Assembly: GCA_013368375.1 (NCBI GenBank)
Contig: JAACJP010000032.1
Coordinates: forward strand, 248,001-312,000
Length of the DNA: 64,000 bases
From: Tricholomella constricta
Taxonomy: Eukaryota > Basidiomycota > Agaricomycetes > Agaricales > Lyophyllaceae
Reading direction: 5' to 3'
The position numbers and the translations under genes were made by a program. Shown piece by piece: positions 10,843 to 21,685 of this stretch; the first letter of the stretch is position 1, and each line of letters begins with the position of its first letter. The notes below the pieces were generated by a model. The model was given only the letters and a program-made list of their open reading frames with translations, was not told where the DNA came from and did no database searches.

Positions 10843-12175
10843 GCGCCAACAACGCCGACATTGTGCTGCTCAAACCCGAGTTCTTCGCCATTCGTGCGAC
10901 TGAAGGTCTTGTCAGGGGAACTCCTGTCATGCTCTCCGACGCTCACAGATCGTTCCCCAACTCATGCGCTCGCCCCCGACCGACCGATCGCGATCCCGAC
11001 CCGATGATCCGACCCAAGCGTCGGTGTACATACTTACTCACTTCCTGTCATTTCCCCACCTTCCCTGCGTGCACCCAACGCCGATCCCGACGACCCGACA
11101 CCCCGACGTCGGCTGTCCCACCTCGTGCCCGTACCCTGAGCCACGAGGATCAGACAGCGTCGGGAACGTGTCCATACACGCGCCGCACACCATTCGCTAT
11201 TATTACATGTACAGTACACTCTGGAGGACCGGCCCTCACGTCCTACACTCGTATATAGTCGGCCCCCTGGCATTTGGGAATCCTTTACACTATTCTCTTC
11301 GGATTCCCCTTTGCCAGGTAAGCCTTACTTACCTTCGTTTACTGTACCTCAATATAACTTAGGATTCCCCTTTGCCAGTGTGATCGCGCTCCACTGTAAG
11401 GGTGGCCCTAACAGGTCTTGCACCGGTTGGAGAGGAGGACGATGTGCTGAAAGTGATCTGCAAGGGTAATCGCGATGGAGCGCAGGAGGATGCGGTCGCG
11501 AAAGCGGCGCAACTGGTCAAGGCATCCAAGATCACCGGTCGCTCCCTACGCTTCGGTGAATGGGGAGAGGAAGGCGGCCTGCTCACGTTCCGTGGACGGA
11601 TCTATGTCCTGAACGTTCCTGACCTTCGCCGATGCATTGTGGAGCAGCACTATGACTCCAAGGTCACTGGTCACCCAGGTCGCTGGAAGATGTTAGAGCT
11701 GATGTCGCGCAACTACTGGTGGCCCCAGATGTTGTGTTTGATCAGCTCATACACCAGCACCTGTGACATGTGCCTGCACATGAAACCTCACCGCCAACTC
11801 CCTGTCGGACAGCTGCAGCCGCTCCCAATCCCCGAAGGCCGGTAGAATGTCGTATCGGTGGACTTCATCACTGAACTCCCTGAGTCCAACAGCCACGACA
11901 TGATCATGAACATCGTGGATTTGGTCGGAAAGCGCGCGCACTTCATCGCATCGCACACAACCTGTTCGGCTCTGGGAGCTGCAAACCTCTACTGTCGGCA
12001 TGTCTGAAAGCTGCACGGCTTGCCTGATGCCTTTGTCTCCGATCAAGGTCCACAGTTCATCGCTGAGCTCACGCGTGAACTGTGCAGACTCCTGGCTATC
12101 AAGCTGTCGGCTTCGACGGCCTACCACCCACAGACCGATGGACACACTGAGCACGTAAACCAGGAACTGGAACAT
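10843..12175 (+). pseudogene. decayed Ty3/gypsy pol fragment (integrase region), second family
   Basis: Two blocks, 10843-10909 and 11414-about 12175, match the pol of the complete element at 24090-24905 (about 80-90% by eye), from the end of RNase H through the integrase HHCC finger and DDE core. The blocks are split by a solo LTR with a 5-bp duplication. Two in-frame stops, at about 11843-11845 and 12004-12006, replace Trp codons of the intact copy (TGG to TAG and TGA). Homology ends abruptly near 12175, before the integrase C-terminus and chromodomain. Confidence 0.85.
10910..11413 (+). repeat. solo LTR, family A, TSD GGTCT
   Basis: Starts TGTCAGGGGAACTC, ends GCCCTAACA, length 504 bp, the same length as both LTRs of the element at 19852-26226. 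The 5-bp duplication GGTCT flanks it at 10905-10909 and 11414-11418. It inserted into an older pol fragment and lost its internal part by LTR-LTR recombination. Confidence 0.93.
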
Positions 12176-12899
12176 AAGTAAAGTAGAAAAATCCTCACCT
12201 GTGAATAAATCTTCATTGGTAGGAGCGAGGGAGTCCCCCATCCCAGCAACTTTAAAAGTATCAAGCAGAATAGCTTGAGTAGTTCATGGTGTGAACTTCT
12301 CCAATGTAAGGCTGCATTGCTCAAAGACAAGGTCCTCAAGTGCTTTGGGCCAAGAATCGGTTGTGACTACAGCGGGCTCATGAAGAGCGGTTGCTGGAAC
12401 CTATCAAGATTGTTGAATCAAAGAACAACACTTTAAAAAGGGGAACTCAGTATCTTATTAAGATTCAAAAATCTTGTACAGGCCCACAGTGGTAGTGCCA
12501 AGGCTGAGCTTTTAACCGTCAGCCAATTGTGCTGCATCTTTCTGTGAATAAAAGGCTAGAAGCTCTTCTCAATTGCCCAGAAGGCGATGTGAGATCCACA
12601 ACTTGTTAGTGTTTCCAACAGTTATGGTTCTCTCTGCTGTGATGATGATGGGCGGCCCAGGAGCGCTGACAATGGACGGCGTTGGGTCAACGTCTATTGT
12701 GTGTTTGTCCGGCACAATGAGATTGACATTGGTTGTGCCTGGCCTTTTTTAAGAAGAATAGCAAGGGGGAAAAAAATTGAATGGGCACACTGGGTGATGG
12801 AAGGGCTGCAACAGTAGTTGGCGTTGGAGCCTGAGGGCTGGAGTAGATGTCCATTGGGGTATTCAAGTTGGCTATAGCTGTAGGCATGTTAAGCAGCAC
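12176..12899. other. no gene recognised
   Basis: AT-richer sequence after the pol fragment. Short ORFs only. The minus strand near 12690-13030 may hold a decayed C-terminal continuation of the pseudogene at 12900-13700, but it is not clear enough to call. Confidence 0.4.
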
Positions 12900-13700
12900 C
12901 AGGCAGTTCATATCCTCTGCCTTTAACCCAACGATAACGCTTTCACCACATGTCTTACCTGTTACCTCTTCGAAGTGCCTCACCATTGTCCGAGTGGGGG
13001 TGCCCATACCCCGGTGAGGAAATAAAGCAAAGCACAATGTACCTGTAGGACAATATAAATATATGAATTTTCATGGAAAGACCACTCACAGCTTGTGACA
13101 ACATAATGAGAGCCCCGACGGGGCGTTCAAGCACTCTATGTCCATCTGGGATGGAAGCAGACATCATGACGTGCGATACAAAAGTTGTTGCCACGAGGCT
13201 TCCTTGAAACAAGCCCTGAAGGCCCATACATCGCATTGTTCGCCAGTAAATGATGAGATACTAGTCACTTACCTCTTGTTCCTTCTCAAACAAATTGTTT
13301 GTCGACTGCCAAAGGTATGGGCAGTCTTTCTTCATGAGGTCGGTTGGATGAGGCCCAAGCATTGCCGCCACAAAATCGGCCCAGTCCTCGATGGCTTCAA
13401 TAGAGCAAATCTTGAATTCAGCTGCCAGCCACTGCTTCCTTGGTTCTGGTGGCAAGTTTGTTTTGCCACACCGCAATTCCGTTTTGTTTGATCTGCAGAA
13501 AGATGGGTTAGTACTTCGTGTGAGAACAGTAATAGACATACCAATCGTTTGACCACCGAATATAGACCATTGTCATTGAAGGTGGTCGTCGAGATCTCAC
13601 ACTTTCTTTTCACAGTGATACATTCATTCCAGAGTTCAATGATCTCCACGTCGCTAGGGTGTTCCCATGCTCTGAGCGCGCCGGTCATGTCGCAGGCCAT
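12900..13700 (-). pseudogene. decayed member of an uncharacterised multi-copy Agaricomycete family
   Basis: Starting at 13700 the minus strand reads a module with 'AWEHPSDVEIIELWNEC' and '...YSVVKRL'. A good intron follows (GTATGT...ACTAAC...CTGCAG, about 13497-13542). A second frame then contains 'EAIEDWADFVAAMLG...PYLW', and a third block 'LFQGSLVATTFVSHVM...ASIPDGHRVLERPVGALIM'. The order and wording recall a family of uncharacterised Agaricomycete proteins (DUF6698-like, from memory). Exon 1 and exon 2 do not join in frame, so the gene looks broken. Its role is unknown; such copies often sit in transposon-rich DNA. Confidence 0.45.
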
Positions 13701-16700
13701 CGGTTGAACATATCACTTTACAGTACTACTATCCTACATGATGGACGGCCTCAAGGGCATGCTGGAGCACTGTATTATAAGAACATTTTTATTGTCAGTC
13801 ATCTCCAAAAAGAAAAAAATACACATGCCATGGCCTCTGACTTGAATTTTGTGACACAAGGTTTAGCTACCTGTGCAAAGCATGTCATCTATGAGACAAA
13901 GCCCATGATAGTTGACGGTGGTGGTATAGTCATGCTGTACATAACCATGAAGGCAAAGATGCCTTTAAATTGCTGCGAAACAAGTGTAAAACAATTCCAG
14001 TCATGCTTGCTCCTGGATGGCACTCTGTTGATCCTATACAGGCTCTTCACTTTCTCTGAAAGCGATATCCAGAGTTTCCTCATGTCCAACAAAATCATCT
14101 TGTTCTTGAAAATTTCACTATAACCTTTCTCTTCCAGGTGCCTGGAGGCATGAGCTCTTTCCTCAAAATTTGTGGCAACCACTCAGAGCAGGAAGCGCCC
14201 AAGAACAGATGACATATCGCAAAGTGTGCTAGTACCCACAGCCAGCTGTGCTCCCTATCATGCTCACACTGGGAAAGATCAAAATAACTGGCATCTTCTC
14301 AATGTATGCATCTTTTCTTTTCTTTTCATTGTGTGTACTAATTGGATTCCTTAACTTCCCTCTGTGCTGAAGAAAATCTCTAGTCAGAGAAGCCCTGGTG
14401 CACTCCTCAGGGCATGCACACAATAGTATAGATCAATGAGGAGCACCAGTGGGTAGTCAAGGTTCTGGAGTCATCAAATGAAAAAAAGATGATGCTTGCT
14501 ATTGTTAGGGCTGAGGCTGAGTCTGAAGGTCTGATCAGACTGGCAAGGTTGATGGAGGTCATTGACAGATGGTACAGGGGTATGGAGGCGATTTTTACAT
14601 GGTACTGTGAGATGGCAAGTTTGCATGATAGCGTTCATAATGTATCTGTCGATATCGAACTCCAAGTGGTGTTCTTTGGACCCAATAGAAATCTTCCATT
14701 ATTGACCATGATTACAAAACAGTCATATAATAATATACTTACCCTTGTATTTTTGGAAACTGTCTAAAATTCAACAGAGGCTAGTCCAACCAGGTAGTGT
14801 GTCTATCGGCCAATTAGGATAGAGAACTTTCACCTGGTCAATTGCAGTGTCCATCCAGGCCCCATTACATCTAATGCCTGAAAGCTTTTTGTAGTCCAAA
14901 ATCTGCTCAGAGGCTTTGCTCTTGGGTTTGGATGTTTTATTTGTTGCTACAGATCTGAAGAGGATGAAGAAGGGATGTTGCAATTTGGCAACATATTTGG
15001 AAAAAATTTGGAGTCTAGACATGTGACTGAGCTTTATTTGACTAACTATTTTTTTTTCAATAACTGCAAGTAGTGCTACATGCAATCAACACATTGTGCA
15101 TGACAAAAATATAACCAAGATGTGAAATTGGAGAGAGTAGGAAGGCTTTCCACTTGAACAAGTTTACATCTCAAAATATACACATTTATCCTATCTACAT
15201 CTTTTTTTCATAAGAGCCATTCAAAAGGCAAGAATCACAAGATCTAGGCACTGCTAGTTGCAACTCAACGCAATAATTCCCTCACATCAAGTCACAACCC
15301 AACTTGTGCACTCCTATGTCTTATTAAAAGTGATTGTGTGATCTTTGACATCGAAACCAAGGCCAATAAGAGGGCACATGATCTCAAGTGGTCTATTCAC
15401 CAGGAAGGCAAACATAGGACTCTTAGTCATGTTAATGCAAAAGACTTAATCCTCCTGAAGGTGTCTTAAATCTAAAGTCTAGCACAACCATTATAGCTCA
15501 CTGTTGTCTACATTTCAGGTTGATATAGATATCAGTGGTTACACACAGAGTAATCTCAGCAGCCTCACAGTCAATGTCAGTGATGAAGGTGTTCAGGAGT
15601 TAAATTGTCTCAGATTTCTGGTCAAACAACCTTCTAGTAATATGCTCCAGGTCTTTGTGAAGGTGCCAGATGCTGGCAAGCAGTGTGAGTGCAAAAGCTC
15701 ATAGTGTTGATTGTTACTGACTTTCCTTTGTCTACTTCAGAACCTTTTTTATATCCTAATCTTCTTTCTGCTCTCATTGCATTTATGTGTCGTTTTCATG
15801 TACATCTGTCTGGTGGCACCTGTCTGGTACTATGTCGCCTCACCCTTCGCACTTTTCACCTTGCTATGTATAATTAGCTAGTAACTCGAAAGAGGGTCTC
15901 CTGTTTGAAGAGTCACTCATTGTTGTTGTCTCTATCGAGGGTGAGGAGCTTCAGGGTCATCTGCACTAGGTGCATAGAACAATGTGGAAATATTTTAAGA
16001 ACATGCCTTTTATAATCACAATTTGTTCAAAAATCTTGTTATAACCAAATCTTTAATATTATCATAGTTTGTCTCAGGTTTTTCACTGGGTGCATCAAAC
16101 AATATCATCTAAAATCATTTGCTAGAAATATCTGAGAACATGCCCTTTATAATAACACTTTGTTTAAAAATCTTGTTGTAACTAAATCTCTGATATTTTT
16201 ACAGTTTGTCTCAAGTTTTCATCCTTGAGAATATCTCAATAAACAAACTGATGATAATGTGTAAAAATTTATTGTGACTTATTCTATTTTCAAGGATATA
16301 CTGAACATATATATTATTATTTTCTATATTATTACATTTCAAATTGTGCTCAAATTTTCAATTTATATATTGGGAAAGTGTGACACAATGTCACAATATG
16401 ATCCACAATATGATTTGAAGACAAATCTTAAATAACATTGTATTTATCTGCACCTGAATGTTGAGATTTGGCGAGCTACCAACAACACTTTTTGTGATCA
16501 GCCCTTATGGTCTCTTTATTTACATTCCCCTTTATCTACTTACACAAAAGACAATCTACATTTTTATATCTACATGATCCACTACACACTTTCAATCAAT
16601 TATACTAGACTGAGGATGAGTCTTCCTTACTTACTATACATGAACAGATCATAACTAATGTTCTTGTAGTCTTAACTTATCTTCTCTATTAGGTACGACT

Positions 16701-18423
16701 GAATACAGCCAATTATACTGGACTGAGGTCTTATCTTATCTTCTCTATTATACTCACCTAGTCTGCACACTGGTGTATAGGATCAATTTCTAACACAAAA
16801 ACATTTTTCTCAGTGACTAATCAGGGTTAAATAGGTACCTGCTTGGACATCTGGACTTTTGAATAGGTACAAGAAGTGATACTAGCCACTCTATCACCAG
16901 AGTACTGGCCTGTAAATCAAGTCTGTAAATTAGTTTGATTAACAATAAATCACTCAGAAATAAGTACTTATGGGCACTTATCTCCTTTATTTCAGAGCTT
17001 ATAGACCTCTGCCTTGATGCTGCTGGGCGGTGGAATTACGGGAGGGCGAGAAGGCAGGACTTTGAGAAGGCGAGAAGTTGAGAAGACCGAGAAGTGAGGT
17101 AGGGGGTAACGCAGGCCCCCAAATATATTTTTTTGTTGTAGTTTTGAGTTGAGAGGTGGCGAGGAGCAAAGAGGGCTACACGATGACTAAAAACAAAGAC
17201 CAAACAAAATGACGAAACAAGAGAAAGGGCAGCGGCGGGCGGGTAAACAAAATGTGGAGGAAGTGAAGAGATACCTAAAATGAAGTTTTTAGAAAATACG
17301 AGGAAGAGAAATGCCAGCCAAGCGTACTTTGTCAAGAGCGACAAAGACGGGCTGTAGAGGACCGGAGGTCAGTGCGAAGCACGACAGGCGAGCGAGGCCT
17401 GTAAGCAAACGTACCGAGTTCAATCGACACAAGTCTGGGAAGGGCCAAGACAAGAGACGGGGCCTAACGAGTGTCGCTTGAGAGTCGTGATGAGCTGGAA
17501 GGCAGCTGGAATGGGCGCGAAGCGCTTACCTGGGCCAGAAGTGTTGAAGACGAAGGAGAAAGAAAGTACAGCCCAGGATTTTTGAAGAGACAGGACGGGC
17601 CCCCAAAAAACTTCCCCTCACACTGCATCGGCTAAACAATAGCACACTGCGGGGGTTCGGGAGCACGAACTGAATGAGCGAGCGAGAATTCAATCCCAGC
17701 GAGCGCAGCGGGATTGATCCGCCTCAAGGGTGGGAGGGGGCACGTGGAATGTTCCAGAGCCGGTCGCAGAGGCCTGCAAAATTGCTCTCTATCCCTGGAG
17801 TGACACTAAATATATGTGTTAACTGCTGCTGCAACACGATATGATTAGTGGACATTTAAAATAAGTGGAGGGCAGGTTATGCTCACCACGAGCATTCAGA
17901 GTTTTGGAGGCAACAACATGTTCCGCTTCCCAAAAATTTCCGTCAATGAAGAATGATTGATGATGGGCTAGGGTGTTGACATTACCTTGTCCTTGTCTTC
18001 CCTTTTTTTACTTATGGCATGATGAATGGATAGTGTGTGCCACTTAGGCCACTCCACCATTGCTCTCATCTTTGTCTTCACTCTCGGTGGGTGGTGGGGT
18101 CTTCTGTGGTATCTCAGGAACAATTGAAGGAGACTTCTTGTTCTTCCTGTTCTTTTTTTTCTTGTGCTTGGAAAGGACCTCTTCAACAATTTGCTCTTCA
18201 ACTTGGACTTCCTGGTGTGGTGTAAGGGTGACATCAGTAGTGTGCCTTCACTAGGGTCAGTTTAGCTCAGGGTTCATGCAGTAGACAGGACAATGGTATC
18301 TTCATTGCATGTGGGGAAGTTAAGACTCTATCTACAAGTTCTGAATTCTGACTGACCTTCATTGCACAGGGAGAAGTTAAGGGTGCGCAACGAAGGGACA
18401 AGGGTTAAAGTATGGAATGCTGA
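13701..18423. other. anonymous, mostly AT-rich DNA without recognisable genes
   Basis: Only short ORFs with no recognised motif. A charged minus-strand reading near 18045-18240 (Lys- and Glu-rich, ending TAA) may be a scrap of a coding exon. About 17030-17740 is distinctly more GC- and purine-rich than its surroundings, with an abrupt change, suggesting a separate insertion without clear ends. A tandem repeat lies at 15964-16218. Confidence 0.4.
15964..16218. repeat. two-copy tandem repeat, about 120-135 bp per unit
   Basis: Unit 1 (15964-16083) and unit 2 (16084-about 16218) share the order 'cact-ggtgcat-aacaat', 'gaacatgcc-tttataat', 'aaaatcttgtt-taac-aaatct' and 'gtttgtctca-gttttt'. The units have diverged by substitutions and a small insertion. 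No coding potential. Confidence 0.65.
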
Positions 18424-18918
18424 TGTTAGGGAAACACCCGTCCGCGCCCTCCAATGCTCACCGACTGTCCCTCGACTCATGTGATCGCTCCCAACCAATC
18501 GCAATCCCAACCCCGATGCTCTGACCCAAGCATCGGTATACATACATACATACTTCCTGTCATTTCCCTTCCCTTTCAGCACGTGCTAGATCCCAACACC
18601 CAACATCCCGACGTCGGTCGCCCAACCTTGTGCCCGCACCCTGAGCCATGAGGATTGGACAGCGTCGGGAACGTGTACATACACGCGCTGCTGACCATCT
18701 ATTATTATTTACGTACCATACACCCCAGAGAACCAGCTCTCATGCACCATACTCATATATAGTCATCCTCCTGACATGGGAGAATCCTTTACTCTATTCT
18801 CATTGGATTCCCCTCTGCCAGGTAGGCCTTACTTATGTTCTCTCTATATCATACATAATATAACATTAGATTCCCCTCTGCCAGTATGACTAAGCTCTGC
18901 TCAGAGGTCGCCCTAACA
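18424..18918 (+). repeat. solo LTR, family B, TSD GCTGA
   Basis: Starts TGTTAGGG, ends GTCGCCCTAACA, 495 bp, flanked by GCTGA at 18419-18423 and 18919-18923. Contains CATATATAG, the TATA box position shared by all LTRs of the A and B families here. B differs from A mainly in the first 150 bp and the last 60 bp. Confidence 0.92.
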
Positions 18919-18923
18919 GCTGA

Positions 18924-19504
18924 GTTTAGGGTGTACTAAATGAAATGATGTCAAAGGGAAGAAGATAGGTAGTGACATGAAAGTGTAATAGATGATAAGA
19001 AGCATACATTCAGGATTCTAATCCGAGGACCATGAGGGGCTTGAGCGAGTGGTGAGCCTGGCAGCAGGCTTACATGTGGCTTGGTTCAACCTCGTCATGA
19101 ATCAGGACAATCATGGTTAAAACTCATCTTGGGCTTCTTGTCCTTCTTTCTCTTCCTCATCTTCCTTCATTTTGCGGGCTGAAGTTCATCATGAGGATGA
19201 GGAACAATAGTCTTCTAGATTCAATGTCAATCAACAAGTGCCTTAGATAAAGCTGGATGCAACATACATAGCCTTGGATCGCTTCCAGAAACTATGGGTT
19301 GGGTGGCATCACCGTCTTGTCTAGACCGTGAACTCAAGGGTCCTGATCATCCAACACATCTACAACAGTCTTCTCACGGGCACGCATGAAGTGCATGATG
19401 TCAAATGCCCTCCATCCCTTTTTCAACAGGCAACACATCCAAGCAGAACATTTTTGTTTCAGGAGATGGCACATCTTCCTATTTAAGAAGTCAAAAGTCA
19501 ACAT
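18924..19504. other. no gene recognised
   Basis: Between a solo LTR and an old degenerate LTR. Only short ORFs. Confidence 0.4.
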
Positions 19505-19851
19505 TTTGCTGCAGTATAATGATTGCGCAGTTGCTCACTGATCATTCTCTGACCACGCACAATTGCTCCTGTCCTGATCCCAATTGCATCCCCGATGCTC
19601 TGACTCCAGTGTCGCGTACATATCCCTATATTTGTTTAATCCCCTTCTTGATGCACCGACCAATCACGGCACTGCCCTGACATTGCGACCTACAATCTGA
19701 CCTTGTGCTCTGTACCCTGAGCCTCAAGGGTTGGATACTCTCAGGAACATGTTGCATAAACATGTCACACACCATCATTACATTAACTGTATAGAGCAAC
19801 AGCCCTCAAGTACTATACTCATACATAGCACCCCCCCTGACATTGGGGAAC
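19505..19851 (+). repeat. old degenerate LTR, first part (continues at 26227 and 26904)
   Basis: From about 19505 the sequence aligns loosely with family A/B LTRs ('gatgctctgactccagtgtc' against 'gacgctccgacccaagcgtc', then 'atacatag' at the TATA position). It is interrupted at 19851 by the complete element, resumes at 26227-26270, is interrupted again by a reverse LTR, and finishes at 26904-26995 (...CCCTAACA). It is the oldest layer of the nest; its left end is uncertain. Confidence 0.7.
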
Positions 19852-20355
19852 TGTCAGGGGAACTCTCGTTCATGCTCTCCGACGCTCACAGATCGTTCCC
19901 CGACTCACGTGTTCACCCCCGACCGACCGATCGCGATCCCGACCCGACGCTCCGACCCAAGCGTCGGTGTACATACTTACTCACTTCCTGTCGCTTCCCC
20001 TCAGTCCCCGCGTGCGCCCGACGCCAATCCCGACCACCCGACATCCCGACGTCGGCTGCCCCGCCTCGTGCCCGTACCCTGGGCCACGAGGATTGGACAG
20101 CGTCGGGAACGTGTCCATACACGCGCTGCACACCATTCGTTATTATTACATGTACAGTACACTCTGGAGGACCGGCCCTCACGTCCTACACTCATATATA
20201 GTCGGCCCCCTGGCATTTGGGAATCCTTTACACTATTCTCTTCGGATTCCCCCTTGCCAGGTAAGCCTTACTTACCTTCGTTACTGTACATCAATATAAC
20301 TTCGGATTCCCCCTTGCCAGTGTGATCACGCTCCACCGCAAGGGTTGCCCTAACA
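19852..20355 (+). repeat. 5' LTR of the complete chromovirus
   Basis: TGTCAGGGGAAC...CCCTAACA. TATATA at 20195-20200 lies about 32 nt before TTTACACTATTCT (20227), the predicted transcript start inferred from PBS complementarity. Confidence 0.95.
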
Positions 20356-20357
20356 GC

Positions 20358-20370
20358 AGAATAGTGTAAA
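20358..20370 (+). promoter_or_regulatory. self-priming primer binding site
   Basis: AGAATAGTGTAAA, starting 3 nt after the 5' LTR, is the exact reverse complement of TTTACACTATTCT at 20227-20239 in the LTR. Elements of the Tf1/sushi group prime reverse transcription with the 5' end of their own mRNA rather than a tRNA. The 13-nt match, placed one TATA-to-start distance below the TATA box, fits that mechanism. Confidence 0.75.
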
Positions 20371-20481
20371 CCGGAGACCCGACGAAGCCGACCGATCAGC
20401 CTCCGCGCCGAAACACGTGTCTGCTACACGCAACCCGTCCAACGCGCGCCCGCTCCGATCGTCCCCCAGTCCCGTCTCGAG

Positions 20482-21685
20482 ATGTCCGACTTCGGTGAAT
20501 TCGACACGCCTCCGTCTCCTGCTGCGCTCATGCCAGAGGAACGACTGGCAAGCCTTGAAACCACAATGTCGGCTCTCTCCCAATCCAACACCACCAACTC
20601 GGCCACCATGGACCGCATCGCTCGTTTTGGGGAACCCCTCCGCTGCCTCCCCAGCAGCACCTACGACCCCCGCGATGCCGGCGCAGCCCCTGCCGACGTC
20701 CCCTCCCCTTCCGCGATCGGGATCGCACATTCGGCCGTCGCCCCCTCCCGTGTACGACGGCGCTCGATCGGGCGGCCGCGCCTTCTGGAACGCGTGCCAG
20801 CTCTACTTCTCCCTGAGCGTCGGACAGTTCGCCGACGACCACGCCCGAATCAGCTGGGTGTTGTCATACATGCAACACGATCGCGCCGCCGACTTCGTTG
20901 GTCGGGTCTTTCAGTATGGGTCAGTAAAGCGCGCATTCCCGACCTGGAAGGACTTCGCGTCGAACTTCGAAAAGGAGTTCTTCCTGTTCGACGAAGTCGC
21001 CGACGCTGCGCTCACCCTTGAGTCAACAGCGTACTTCCAGAATGGGCGCACCATCGATGAGTACATCGACTCGTTCAAGGCGCTGTGGATCAAGGCCGAT
21101 TACCCAGACGGCCGCCATCTGGTCCTCAAATTCCGTCGGGGCATGGACCCGAAGCTCTCAAGGAGGCTTGGGAGCATCACCACGGGTCGGCCCGATGACT
21201 CCAAGATTGAGGACTGGCTAGCAATTGCCCGCTCCCAGGACTTCATCATGAGGACCGAGGAGGACTTCCACCGTCGGTCGGCTCCGACAGTCCCGACTGC
21301 AAGTTGCCCGACTGCCCCCATTCCGATGCCTGTGGTCGCGCCCATGCTCCAATGGCGACCCACTGCCCCACCGACCGCTCCCGTTCGTGTGTCGGCACCG
21401 GCGCACTTTCTCAGCACGCCCGTGATGCCGTCTCTTCCCCCAGGTGTCCCTATGGACATCGACCGGCTCCGCGGACGTTCTGTTCAGGACGACACCTGTC
21501 GTCGATGCAAGCAGCCGGGGCACTTCTGGCGCGACTGCCCAAAGCGCTTTGACCTGCGCCACATCATGCCAGAGGAACTGGATGAGCTGATCATGCAGCT
21601 ACTGGCGCGCAAGGATGCGATCCCAGCTGACCCGACTCCCGAGTCGGCCGACCCGACCGCCTTGGCCACGGAAGAGGATTTTTAG
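20482..21685 (+). CDS. gag (capsid-nucleocapsid) of the chromovirus, possibly frameshifted
   Basis: The natural start is probably ATG 20482 ('MSDFGEFDTPPSP...', then a coiled-coil-like 'LASLETTMSALSQ'). That frame diverges from the main gag frame near 20620-20635, around a TTTTGGGGAACCCC run, which suggests a one-base indel. The main frame is also open from an ATG at 20417. The capsid core spans about 20775-21240 ('FWNACQLYFSLSVGQF', 'WKDFASNFEKEF', 'YIDSFKALW'). A CCHC zinc knuckle, C-x2-C-x4-H-x4-C ('CRRCKQPGHFWRDC'), lies at about 21500-21541. Stop TAG 21683-21685. It packages the element RNA. Confidence 0.82.

Noticed and set aside
10809..11362. ORFs across the solo LTR
   Set aside because: They translate LTR sequence and recur in every LTR copy (for example 19731-20325 and 25385-26170); no coding role is expected.
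13138..14665. Several 60-150-codon ORFs
   Set aside because: Size is expected by chance in AT-rich DNA; no recognisable domains or splice structure apart from the minus-strand relic.
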